Shown here one piece after another: positions 1 to 8,140 of a DNA stretch of 64,000 nt. The position numbers and the translations under genes are program-made. Under the pieces are notes generated by a model. The model searched no databases and had not been told where the DNA came from. It was given only the letters and a program-made list of their open reading frames with translations. The stretch is from positions 62,001-126,000 of the forward strand of contig NZ_JARQWR010000006.1 in NCBI RefSeq assembly GCF_030766725.1. Reading direction: 5' to 3'. Numbering within the stretch: the first letter of the stretch is position 1; the number at the start of each line of letters is the position of its first letter. This DNA comes from Flavobacterium aerium (GTDB lineage: Bacteria; Bacteroidota; Bacteroidia; Flavobacteriales; Flavobacteriaceae).

Positions 1-72
1 GGTATGCCAATTTTATCTGCAGTTGAATTCCAAGAAGCAGCAGATCAAGTTCAAGCAGCTTTAAAGAAATAA
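1..72 (+). CDS. C-terminal end of an unidentified protein (partial)
   Basis: An open frame enters from the left edge and ends in TAA at 70-72, encoding the last 23 residues (GMPILSAVEF... ending QAALKK). A hairpin terminator follows 15 bases later, as expected for the end of a transcription unit. The tail looks helical and alanine-rich. I do not recognise the family from this fragment. Confidence 0.55.
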   Translation, partial: GMPILSAVEFQEAADQVQAALKK

Positions 73-86
73 TACATATTGTTTAG

Positions 87-108
87 TATCCCAATTTCGA
101 TTGGGATA
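87..108 (+). terminator. intrinsic terminator after the partial gene
   Basis: A perfect 9-bp stem (TATCCCAAT / ATTGGGATA) closes a TTCG tetraloop and is followed by an AT-rich tract. It lies directly downstream of the partial gene ending at 72. Confidence 0.75.
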
Positions 109-125
109 TTAAAATTATTTTATAA

Positions 126-158
126 AAAAAATACTGAATCTTAGATTCAGTATTTTTT
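126..158. terminator. bidirectional terminator at the end of the DUF1456 gene
   Basis: ATACTGAATC (131-140) pairs with GATTCAGTAT (144-153) around a TTA loop, with an A tract on the left and a T tract on the right. The right arm overlaps the last codons and stop of the minus-strand DUF1456 gene. It can serve both that gene and the plus-strand unit. Confidence 0.7.
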
Positions 159-581
159 GTTTTTACCATTATTGAATTTTACTTTTTCAACAACTTGTAT
201 TTTTGGTTCAACCTTTTTCTTTGGGTTCGCTTTAAAGGTTGGTTTGAATCCCTTTGATTTTGCTTTATCCTCTGTTTGTTTCGGTTTAAATTCTGTTTTG
301 GAATCAGAAGGTCTTGCTGTAGCTTTATGCCCTTTAATCACTTCCATTGGATTTTTAGGTTCTTCTTTAGTACCACGTAAGTGAATAACTAATCCATTTA
401 GAAAATTACGCAATACCTGATCACCACACTCTACATAATTAGGATGATCATCACTGCGGAAAAAAGCACCCAGTTCTGTTTTAGAAATTCTAAAATCTAC
501 TAATTCTAAAATTTCTACAATTTGATCATCACGCAACATCAAAGCGACACGTAATTTTTTAAAAATATCATTATTATTCAT
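147..581 (-). CDS. DUF1456 family protein (YehS-like) with basic tail
   Basis: About 144 residues. The N-terminal part (MNNNDIFKKLRVAL, then YVECGDQVLRNFLNGLVIHLRG around residues 47-68, a single DUF1456 repeat) matches the DUF1456/YehS family; E. coli YehS carries two repeats, so this is a one-repeat form. The remaining 75 residues are lysine-rich and probably disordered. I chose the ATG at 581, because MNNNDI is the conserved family start; an in-frame ATG at 605 would add eight unconserved residues. Molecular function of the family is not established. It lies upstream of nothing co-transcribed: uvrB ends 85 bases before its start on the same strand, so read-through from uvrB is possible. 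Confidence 0.8.
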   Translation of the reverse strand: MNNNDIFKKLRVALMLRDDQIVEILELVDFRISKTELGAFFRSDDHPNYVECGDQVLRNFLNGLVIHLRGTKEEPKNPMEVIKGHKATARPSDSKTEFKPKQTEDKAKSKGFKPTFKANPKKKVEPKIQVVEKVKFNNGKNKKY

Positions 582-666
582 GCTGTTCTGTTTTTTAGGA
601 TACAAAGGTAGTTAATATCGGACATTAAATGTCATGTCACGCTAACTTACCCTTGAATTGGTTTAA

Positions 667-2655
667 TTATAATTTGTCCTGTAGGAGTTTAATCTCATCA
701 CGTAATTTAGCTGCTTGCATAAAGTCTAGTTCTTTTGCTGCTTTCTCCATGGCTTTACGAGCTTCCCTTATTTTTTTCTCAATTTCTGATTTACTCAAGT
801 ATAAGCTTTCAGGCTCTGCTGCTTTTTGAGCTTGTTTTTCAAAATAATTGGTTGAAACAGAATTGCGATTCAGCACATTAGCTAAGCTTTTGTTTAATGC
901 TTTTGGTACCAGATTATGTTTGGTGTTATAATCCGATTGCTTGGCTCTACGATAGTTGGTTTCATCAATTGTCTTTTGCATACTGGCTGTGATTTTGTCT
1001 GCATACATAATTGCTTTACCATTAATATTACGAGCTGCACGTCCTACCGTTTGTGTCAGTGAACGATGACTGCGTAAAAAACCTTCCTTATCGGCATCCA
1101 AAATAGCGACTAATGATACTTCAGGTAAATCTAATCCTTCTCGAAGTAAGTTAACCCCAATCAGTACATCAAAGATTCCTTTACGTAAATCTTGCATGAT
1201 TTCTACACGTTCTAATGTGTCCACATCAGAGTGAATATAGCGGCAACGAATAGCAACTTTCGTTAAATATTTCGCCAATTCTTCTGCCATTCTTTTTGTA
1301 AGTGTCGTAACCAACACTCTTTCGTCTGCTTCCACACGCAATTGTATTTCTTCAATTAAATCATCAATCTGATTTAAACTCGGGCGTACTTCAATAATGG
1401 GATCTAATAAACCCGTTGGGCGGATTACCTGTTCCACATACACACCATCGGATTTCTGTAATTCATAATCGGCAGGAGTAGCACTCACATAGAGTACCTG
1501 ATTTTGCATGGCTTCAAATTCTTCAAATTTCAAAGGTCTGTTGTCCATTGCAGCGGGTAATCGGAAACCATATTCCACTAAATTTTCTTTACGGGAACGG
1601 TCCCCACCATACATTGCATGTACCTGAGATAGAGTAACGTGACTCTCATCAACAACCATTAAGAAATCGCTAGGGAAATAATCCAACAGGCAGAACGGCC
1701 TTGTGCCTGGTAAACGTCCATCTAAGTAACGAGAATAATTCTCAATACCAGAACAATATCCAAGTTCACGAATCATTTCTAAGTCAAAATTAGTACGTTC
1801 TTCAAGTCGTTTGGCTTCGAGGTGTTTTCCTATTTCTTTAAAATAATCGACTTGTTTAACTAAATCTTGTTGAATTTCCCATATTGCATTTTGTAATACA
1901 TCGGGTGATGTGACAAACATGTTTGCAGGGTAAATATTTAATCTTTCATATTTTTCAATAACTTGTCCAGTACGAGAATCAAAGGATTCTATTTCTTCAA
2001 TTTCATCACCAAAGAAGTGAATACGAAAGGCATCGTCGGCATAACTAGGGAATACTTCTACTGTATCTCCTTTAATACGGAAGGTTCCTGCTGTAAATTC
2101 TGCTTCTGTTCTGGAATATAGACTTTGTACCAAACGGTGTAATAGTTTAGTACGGGAGATGACTTGATTTTTTTCTACTTCAATAACATTTTTTTGAAAC
2201 TCAACAGGATTACCAATACCATACAGGCAGGATACTGAGGCAACAACAAGAATGTCACGACGACCCGAAAGTAGGGAAGAAGTAGTGCTTAAACGCATTT
2301 TCTCAAGCTCATCATTAATCGAGAGATCCTTTTCAATATATGTTCCTGTAACAGGTATAAAAGCTTCCGGTTGGTAATAGTCATAGTAAGAAACAAAATA
2401 TTCGACAGCATTATTGGGGAAGAATTGTTTGAATTCTGAATAAAGCTGGGCGGCAAGTGTTTTATTATGGGCTAATACAAGTGTGGGTCTTTGTACTTCT
2501 TGAACGACGTTTGCAACAGTAAATGTTTTTCCAGATCCAGTAACACCAAGAAGAGTTTGAAAACGTTCGCCATCTTCAAGGCCTTTACTTAGTTTTTCAA
2601 TAGCTTGTGGTTGATCGCCGGTAGGTTTGTATTCTGATACAACTTGGAATTTCAT
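667..2655 (-). CDS. uvrB: excinuclease ABC subunit UvrB
   Basis: Full-length UvrB, 662 residues, the DNA-damage verification helicase of nucleotide excision repair; it receives DNA from UvrA and hands it to UvrC. Visible marks: Walker A GVTGSGKT at residues 37-44, the beta-hairpin region with YYDYYQPEAF near 93, the DE-x-H box (VVDESH), helicase motif VI (QTVGRAARN), and a C-terminal UVR domain for UvrC binding (EIEKKIREARKAMEKAA). The start MKFQVVSEYKPTGDQP is the usual family start. A TAnnTTTG-type box lies 70 bases upstream. It is a single gene between the DUF1456 gene and the DUF4249 lipoprotein, and nothing about it looks unusual. Confidence 0.97.
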   Translation of the reverse strand: MKFQVVSEYKPTGDQPQAIEKLSKGLEDGERFQTLLGVTGSGKTFTVANVVQEVQRPTLVLAHNKTLAAQLYSEFKQFFPNNAVEYFVSYYDYYQPEAFIPVTGTYIEKDLSINDELEKMRLSTTSSLLSGRRDILVVASVSCLYGIGNPVEFQKNVIEVEKNQVISRTKLLHRLVQSLYSRTEAEFTAGTFRIKGDTVEVFPSYADDAFRIHFFGDEIEEIESFDSRTGQVIEKYERLNIYPANMFVTSPDVLQNAIWEIQQDLVKQVDYFKEIGKHLEAKRLEERTNFDLEMIRELGYCSGIENYSRYLDGRLPGTRPFCLLDYFPSDFLMVVDESHVTLSQVHAMYGGDRSRKENLVEYGFRLPAAMDNRPLKFEEFEAMQNQVLYVSATPADYELQKSDGVYVEQVIRPTGLLDPIIEVRPSLNQIDDLIEEIQLRVEADERVLVTTLTKRMAEELAKYLTKVAIRCRYIHSDVDTLERVEIMQDLRKGIFDVLIGVNLLREGLDLPEVSLVAILDADKEGFLRSHRSLTQTVGRAARNINGKAIMYADKITASMQKTIDETNYRRAKQSDYNTKHNLVPKALNKSLANVLNRNSVSTNYFEKQAQKAAEPESLYLSKSEIEKKIREARKAMEKAAKELDFMQAAKLRDEIKLLQDKL

Positions 2656-2724
2656 GTTGAGGTCGTTTATTTGTGGTGAGATGTAGGTTTACGTTTCGTA
2701 TAAATCACATTTTTTCAAGACATA

Positions 2725-2732
2725 CAAATATA
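2725..2732 (-). promoter_or_regulatory. putative -7 box of uvrB
   Basis: On the minus strand the sequence reads TATATTTG, an exact match to the Bacteroidota -7 consensus TAnnTTTG, about 70 bases before the uvrB ATG. I see no clear TTTG at the proper distance upstream, so the call rests on one box. Confidence 0.4.
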
Positions 2733-2792
2733 CGGAATATACTTTTTGATTTATGCATGATACGCTATGCGTTCTGAAAAGTTTGAAAAACA

Positions 2793-2824
2793 AAAAGCCC
2801 TATTCATTTCAGAATAGGGCCTTT
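2793..2824 (-). terminator. terminator of the receptor/DUF4249 unit
   Basis: GCCCTATTC (797-805 of the 2-kb line) pairs with GAATAGGGC (2812-2820) around a 6-base loop; on the minus strand a T tract follows. It sits 25 bases past the stop of the DUF4249 gene. Confidence 0.75.
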
Positions 2825-2848
2825 AAAAATTGATTGATGATATTTTTA

Positions 2849-3682
2849 TTATTGTACTGTATAGTTAATGCCTGTAGTTTCAGAAAGCCTGAAAAAACCT
2901 AAAGCATAGTTGTCAATATTTGAAGCATTAATCAAGTTACCACGTATTGTTGCAGGGGGTGGGCTAAACATACCTCCACCGCCTTCCGTCCCAGCGATAG
3001 CTAATAATTTGTTTAAGTAATTATAATATGATTTTGAGATACCGTCAATTCTAAATTTTACGATATGACCAGGTGCTAAATCCTCATCTGTGTAGTTTGA
3101 GAAAATAGTATTTCCATCATAGAATTGATCTTCTGAAGCGGAATATTGATTTCTGTTGTCTACGTTCGATTGCGCAGTTAATAAATAGTTATTCTGGATA
3201 TTTGCTGGGTCTGTGTAATACGCACGGATTTCAATATCATCACCTAAGAATCCACCATCATTGTTTTGTTCTATATTAGAATTAAAGGATACAACAGATT
3301 TTAAGGTTTCAGTAGCTGTATAAGTCTGGTTGGCATAGGTTACGGTCAAGTCGTATTTCCCATCGATTATAGGAATGAAGTTTGTACAGTAATATTTTCC
3401 AGTATTTGGAGTAGTTTCAATAAAATTAAAGGTATGTCCATTCGTGTCTGTAACAAAAACGATTGCATTGGATACCGATGGAATAACATTATTAAAATAA
3501 TCTGTAGTGGTAGTCAGCTTAATCATTTGCTCATTTCCTGCAGTTCCTTTTTCCCATAATATGGAAGCTTCAACAACTAATCGAGGAGCAGCTGTATCTA
3601 GTTTTACATCAATAACCTCTTCACAACTTGTAAAGAATAGACTAGTTATTAATAATAGGGTTATGTATTTTATATTTTTCAT
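2849..3682 (-). CDS. DUF4249 family lipoprotein
   Basis: About 277 residues from the ATG at 3682. A lipoprotein signal peptide ends in LFFTSC, followed by EEVIDVKLDTAAPRLVVEASI, the typical opening of DUF4249 proteins. The middle part has beta-rich stretches such as VTDTNGHTFNF and YDLTVTYANQTYTA, fitting an Ig-like fold. Genes of this family are routinely found directly behind a TonB-dependent receptor in Flavobacteria, and here the receptor gene ends about 50 bases upstream of the chosen start, so the two are probably one operon. The protein is likely on the outer membrane as a partner of the receptor; the substrate is unknown. Two upstream in-frame ATGs (3697, 3706) are alternatives. Confidence 0.85.
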   Translation of the reverse strand: MKNIKYITLLLITSLFFTSCEEVIDVKLDTAAPRLVVEASILWEKGTAGNEQMIKLTTTTDYFNNVIPSVSNAIVFVTDTNGHTFNFIETTPNTGKYYCTNFIPIIDGKYDLTVTYANQTYTATETLKSVVSFNSNIEQNNDGGFLGDDIEIRAYYTDPANIQNNYLLTAQSNVDNRNQYSASEDQFYDGNTIFSNYTDEDLAPGHIVKFRIDGISKSYYNYLNKLLAIAGTEGGGGMFSPPPATIRGNLINASNIDNYALGFFRLSETTGINYTVQ

Positions 3683-3733
3683 TTTTTGAATATTCATGAT
3701 GTTCAATATTTAGGTTCTTTATGAGTCTACTAC

Positions 3734-6115
3734 TTAGAATTTAAAATTATAAGTTACAGAAGGTACCATTCCGAAAATAGATAATTTTACAGCTTCATTG
3801 ACATATGTATCTTCGTTTTGTCTAAAATTAATTGAAGCGGCATTTTTGCGGTTGTACAGGTTGTAAATACCAAATACCCATTCTCCTTGCCATTTTCTAT
3901 CTTTGTTTGCTCTTGGAATATAGGTTGCAGAAATATCCAAATGGTGATAGGCAGGTAGGCGTTCTTTATTACGGTAACCATAGCTTGGAACTGTAATGCC
4001 TAAGTACTCATACTGTCCATTCGGGAAAGTAACCGGTTGTCCAGATTGTAATGAGAAGTTTGCAGAAAAGGACCATCTTTCACTATAGTTATAATTTCCA
4101 GTAACTGTTAGGTTATGTAATTTGTCATATCCTGATTTGTACCATTCTCCATTATTGATTCCAGTTTCTCCTGGTGCACGACCTGGTGTTTTTTGTTCTG
4201 CACGAGATAAAGTATATGAAATCCATCCGTTAAGCTTTCCTGTATTTTTACGTAATAAAAACTCTAGCCCATAAGAACGTGCTTTTCCGTTTAATACAAT
4301 TTGTTCAATATTATTATTTGCAATTAAATCCGCTCCATCGATATAATCAATTTTGTTTTTGATCTTCTTGTAGTAAGTTTCAATTTCCAGAGAGTATTTA
4401 TTGTTCTCTCCAAAGTTTCTAAAATAACCTAAAGCTACCTGATCTAATAATTGAGGTTTAATGAAATTATCACTTGGTGCCCAAATATCTAGTGGAGTAG
4501 GAGAAGCGGTATTTGTAATCAAATGTAAATACTGACTCATACGATTGTAACTTGCCTTAATTGATTGCTTATCATTCATCTGAAAGGAAACTGCTAAACG
4601 AGGTTCTAAGTTGTCAAAACTAGCAATAGTTTCTCCGCTTCCGTACGTTTTTGAACCTGTTGGAGTTCCTTTTTCGTAAATTTTCAAGTCGTTGTTAAAT
4701 ACTACAGCTTGGTCATTGGCATAAGTATTTATAGTTTGACCACCTAAGCGATAGAATGCACTATAGCGTAAACCATATAAAAGAGATATTTTTTCAGTAA
4801 TTTGTTGTTCTGCTTCTACATATATAGCGGGTTCAAAGGCTTGTTTCTGATCTAATTTTCTGTAGTTAATTCCAGAATTTGAATCTGTAGGCTTAATAAT
4901 ACCAGGGTTGAATTTGTAGTAGATTGCATTTACACCATAACTTAGTTTGAATTTATCAGAGATATAATTTTTGAAATCATACTTAATGTTGTAATTTTTA
5001 ATTCCTGAGTCCCAGTTGAATCCAACATAATTTAATTTTAATCCATAATAGTAATCACTATAGATTAACGATAGGTTAGAGAATAATTTATCTGAATATA
5101 AATGATTCCATCTTAGGTTAAGAATTGTATTTCCGTAAGTGTTCACAAAATTTCCATTGAAATCAAAAACATCTCTTCCGAAATAACCTGAAAGATAGAA
5201 GTTGTTGTTTTCATTCATTTTATAACTCAATTTAGTATTTAAATCATAGAAATAAGCCGAGTTATTATTGTCTGCCAATTTCATGAATAAATGGGCATAA
5301 GAACTACGACCTCCAATAAGGAAAGAAGCTTTGTCTTTTACAATTGGACCTTCAGCCAAAATACGGCTTGAGATAACGCCAATACCACCATTCATATGAA
5401 ATTCTTTGCTATTCCCTTCTTTTTGATAAATATCGAGTACTGAAGAAATACGACCACCAAAACGAGGCGGGATTCCTCCTTTGTACAGTTTTAATTCTTT
5501 AATTGCATCCGGATTGAATACGGAGAAGAAACCAAATAAATGGGAAGAGTTGTATATGGTCGCTTCGTCTAGTAGAATTAAGTTTTGATCTGCAGATCCA
5601 CCACGAACGTTGAATCCAGAGGAACCTTCACCAGCATTTGTTACCCCGGGTAATTGTAAAAGTGATTTGATTACATCGACTTCTCCTAATACTGCGGGTA
5701 CTTTTTTAATGTCTGCCATACTTAGCTTATGGACACTCATTTCTGGTTTGCGAAGATTAATAGCTTTTGTTTCGCTACTAATCACTACTTCTTCCAGTTG
5801 GTTGTTTGATTCTAAAGAATAATTCTTTTTTGAGTTTTGCTGAACACTGATTTTTTCCTCACGAGTTCCGAAACCGATGTAGCTAATTTGTAATGTGTAT
5901 TCTCCTTTCGGAATCGAAATAGAATAAAAACCGTATTCGTTAGTAACAGTTCCTGTGTTAAGTTCTTTGATGAATACATTCACACCAATTAAGGTCTCAT
6001 TACTTCCAATGTCAGCAATGGTTCCGCTTAACGTGTATTTTTCTTGTGCTACCACAGAAAAAGTAAAAAGGTAAAACAGGACGAGTAATAAATGATACTT
6101 TAATGAAATTTTCAT
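3734..6115 (-). CDS. TonB-dependent receptor with carboxypeptidase-like regulatory domain
   Basis: 793 residues, starting with a signal peptide that ends near SVVAQ. Residues about 26-110 form the carboxypeptidase-regulatory-like (CarboxypepD_reg-like) domain (YTLSGTIADIGSNETLIGVNVFI). The plug follows (VDVIKSLLQLPGV, then GFNVRGGSADQNLILLDEA), and the rest is a 22-strand-type beta-barrel ending in an aromatic residue (SVTYNFKF). The family imports large substrates through the outer membrane using TonB energy. The pairing with DUF4249, rather than a SusD gene, makes a polysaccharide substrate less likely, but the ligand cannot be read from the sequence. The divergent kinase/regulator pair may control it. 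Confidence 0.92.
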   Translation of the reverse strand: MKISLKYHLLLVLFYLFTFSVVAQEKYTLSGTIADIGSNETLIGVNVFIKELNTGTVTNEYGFYSISIPKGEYTLQISYIGFGTREEKISVQQNSKKNYSLESNNQLEEVVISSETKAINLRKPEMSVHKLSMADIKKVPAVLGEVDVIKSLLQLPGVTNAGEGSSGFNVRGGSADQNLILLDEATIYNSSHLFGFFSVFNPDAIKELKLYKGGIPPRFGGRISSVLDIYQKEGNSKEFHMNGGIGVISSRILAEGPIVKDKASFLIGGRSSYAHLFMKLADNNNSAYFYDLNTKLSYKMNENNNFYLSGYFGRDVFDFNGNFVNTYGNTILNLRWNHLYSDKLFSNLSLIYSDYYYGLKLNYVGFNWDSGIKNYNIKYDFKNYISDKFKLSYGVNAIYYKFNPGIIKPTDSNSGINYRKLDQKQAFEPAIYVEAEQQITEKISLLYGLRYSAFYRLGGQTINTYANDQAVVFNNDLKIYEKGTPTGSKTYGSGETIASFDNLEPRLAVSFQMNDKQSIKASYNRMSQYLHLITNTASPTPLDIWAPSDNFIKPQLLDQVALGYFRNFGENNKYSLEIETYYKKIKNKIDYIDGADLIANNNIEQIVLNGKARSYGLEFLLRKNTGKLNGWISYTLSRAEQKTPGRAPGETGINNGEWYKSGYDKLHNLTVTGNYNYSERWSFSANFSLQSGQPVTFPNGQYEYLGITVPSYGYRNKERLPAYHHLDISATYIPRANKDRKWQGEWVFGIYNLYNRKNAASINFRQNEDTYVNEAVKLSIFGMVPSVTYNFKF

Positions 6116-6335
6116 GTTGATTTGATTACTAGATTTTGATGATTTTTGATTTATATTATAAAAGAATAAATTTTGTGGAATAAATAGGCTTTGGAATGTC
6201 TAAGGAAAAATCCTCATAAATACTAGACAAATATAGAGGCAAATTGTTACAGTTATGTGAAAAACTATATTAATGGATTATTATTTATACTAATGGCGTT
6301 TGTGTAATTTTTAGTGGTTAAAATATTATTTACTA

Positions 6336-6343
6336 TAATTTTG
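6336..6343 (+). promoter_or_regulatory. possible -7 box before the sensor kinase gene
   Basis: TAATTTTG matches TAnnTTTG exactly and ends only five bases before the kinase ATG at 6349. If used, the message would be leaderless or nearly so. No convincing -33 TTTG is visible, so it may be chance in AT-rich DNA. Confidence 0.25.
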
Positions 6344-6348
6344 CGTTT

Positions 6349-7341
6349 ATGAAATTGAAATTATCCTATGAAAATATTTATCTAAGAAACTTTGTCTTTC
6401 TTGGGATTTTGTTTATTCTAGCTCTTTTTGGAGAAGATCAAGAAGGAGATTATATTCCGACTCCATTAGCATTCATTTCAATATTTTTGGGAGTATATTT
6501 TTCGGTGTTTTTTAATAATATAGTTTTAATTAAACAGCTTTTATTAAAAGAAAAATATAAAGAATTTTTTAGAGGTTTTTTTCTGTTTTGGACTTTCTAT
6601 ACTATTGTTAGCCTAGTAATCAATAAGAATCAGGGCATTCATTTTACCATTCTGAATGAAATTATAAGTACTTTTTCCATATCCTTGATTGGGTCTGGAG
6701 TTTATTTTATTCATTTATGGATTATGCAAAATGTCATTCAAACGAGAAAAAAGTTATTGAATACGGAAACTGAACTTTCTTTTTTGAAACAACAGTTGAA
6801 TCCGCACTTCCTACTGAATGCCATGAATAATTTGTATGGAGAAGCCTTGACTGCACCTGAAACAATTCCAGAACGCATTTTGATTTTGTCGGAATTACTT
6901 CGTTATCAGATCGAAGCTACAAAAAAAGAACATGTGACAATAATGGAGGAGATGGATTTTATTGCCAAGTATATTGATTATCATCAGTATAAGAGTAATA
7001 ATTTATCTTATCTAAGTCATACTATTGGAGATTATGAAAGTTTGATTATTCCACCTTTATTTTTTGTTCCTTTAGTAGAGAATGCAGCAAAATTCTCCTC
7101 GGAAGCAGAAAATCCATATATTGATATCATTTGGAATTTTCATAATAATGACCTTATTTTTACGATCAAAAATAACTACCTAGAAGGTGAATCTCGATTA
7201 AAGGGAACAGCAGTTGGACTGGAGAATTTAAGACGAAGATTGGAAGTATCACTAATTAAGCATAAATTGACAATATCAAAAGCCGAGAAAGGAGTTTTTA
7301 ACCTAGAACTTAGATTATGGGATCTACCTACAAATGTTTAA
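6349..7341 (+). CDS. LytS-type sensor histidine kinase
   Basis: 330 residues. Four hydrophobic segments in the first 125 residues form a membrane sensor without a recognisable ligand domain. The His_kinase domain (PF06580) follows: LSFLKQQLNPHFLLNAMNNL around residues 144-163 with the phosphorylated His at 153. The ATPase part is short: N-box VPLVENAAKFS and G-box GTAVGLENLRRRL. The gene overlaps the next gene by 25 bases, which indicates translational coupling with the LytTR regulator. The pair is divergent from the TonB-dependent receptor and could regulate it; that link is inferred from position only. Confidence 0.9.
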   Translation: MKLKLSYENIYLRNFVFLGILFILALFGEDQEGDYIPTPLAFISIFLGVYFSVFFNNIVLIKQLLLKEKYKEFFRGFFLFWTFYTIVSLVINKNQGIHFTILNEIISTFSISLIGSGVYFIHLWIMQNVIQTRKKLLNTETELSFLKQQLNPHFLLNAMNNLYGEALTAPETIPERILILSELLRYQIEATKKEHVTIMEEMDFIAKYIDYHQYKSNNLSYLSHTIGDYESLIIPPLFFVPLVENAAKFSSEAENPYIDIIWNFHNNDLIFTIKNNYLEGESRLKGTAVGLENLRRRLEVSLIKHKLTISKAEKGVFNLELRLWDLPTNV

Positions 7342-8036
7342 TTGTTGATGACGAGAAACCGGCACACAAAGTAATTCAATCGCATATTCTGAATAGTGAT
7401 GGATTAGAGTTTGTAGCCAGTGCCTACAATGGGAAAGAAGCCATAAGTTTATTGCGTGAGCAAAATATAGATATACTGTTTTTAGATATCAATATGCCTT
7501 TGATTAATGGGGTAGAATTGATGGAAATATTACCGCAACGACCGGTTACAATTGTGACTACTGCTTACTCTGATTTTGCCTTGAAATCCTACCAACATGA
7601 TGTGGTTGATTATTTGATGAAGCCTGTTTCATTGCCTTTATTTTTAAAAGCTGTAGAAAAGGCAAAGGTCTTTTGTAATATCAAAGAAAGTAAGGTGGTC
7701 AAAAAAACGACTGTGTCTTTACGACAAAATGGAATTTTACAAGAAGTTTTGCTTAATGATATTATTTATATCCAGAGTATAGGGAACTACTTGAAAGTAT
7801 ATCTTAAAAACACTTTTTCTCCCATGATTATTTATGGGACATTAATGAGTTTGAAAGAAAGCTTAACAATGGATTCCTTCATTCAAATCCATCGATCGTA
7901 TATTATTAATGCAAATTATGCGAACCGAATTTCGAAGCAGAATTTGATATTGGATAATGGAGAAGAAATTCCTATTGGACGAAAGTACCAGATTCTATTG
8001 GATGAAAATATGATTAAAAATAGAAGAAGATATTAA
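7317..8036 (+). CDS. LytTR family response regulator
   Basis: 239 residues. Receiver domain first, with acidic pair DD at 11-12, phospho-acceptor Asp57 in LFLDINMP, the conserved Thr in IVTTAYS and Lys in DYLMKPVS. A LytTR DNA-binding domain follows (residues about 140-235; motifs DIIYIQSIGNYLKVYL and FIQIHRSYIINANY). It works with the overlapping LytS-type kinase. Start at 7317 gives MGSTYKCLIVDDE; the ATG lies inside the kinase gene. A terminator follows at 8061. Confidence 0.93.
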   Translation: MGSTYKCLIVDDEKPAHKVIQSHILNSDGLEFVASAYNGKEAISLLREQNIDILFLDINMPLINGVELMEILPQRPVTIVTTAYSDFALKSYQHDVVDYLMKPVSLPLFLKAVEKAKVFCNIKESKVVKKTTVSLRQNGILQEVLLNDIIYIQSIGNYLKVYLKNTFSPMIIYGTLMSLKESLTMDSFIQIHRSYIINANYANRISKQNLILDNGEEIPIGRKYQILLDENMIKNRRRY

Positions 8037-8060
8037 TTTGTTGGAATACCGTTATAATGA

Positions 8061-8097
8061 AAAAGCCGCTTAATCTTTCGATTAAAGCGGCTTTTTT
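8061..8097. terminator. bidirectional terminator between convergent genes
   Basis: AGCCGCTTAATC pairs with GATTAAAGCGGCT (one bulged A) around a short loop, with A tract left and T tract right. It lies between the LytTR gene and the acyl-CoA dehydrogenase gene, which converge. Confidence 0.8.
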
Positions 8098-8140
8098 GAC
8101 TAAAACTAAACTATACTAAAAACTATACTACAATTTTGGT

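Noticed and set aside
582..605. Longer DUF1456 protein starting at 605
   Set aside because: The conserved family start is MNNNDI at 581.
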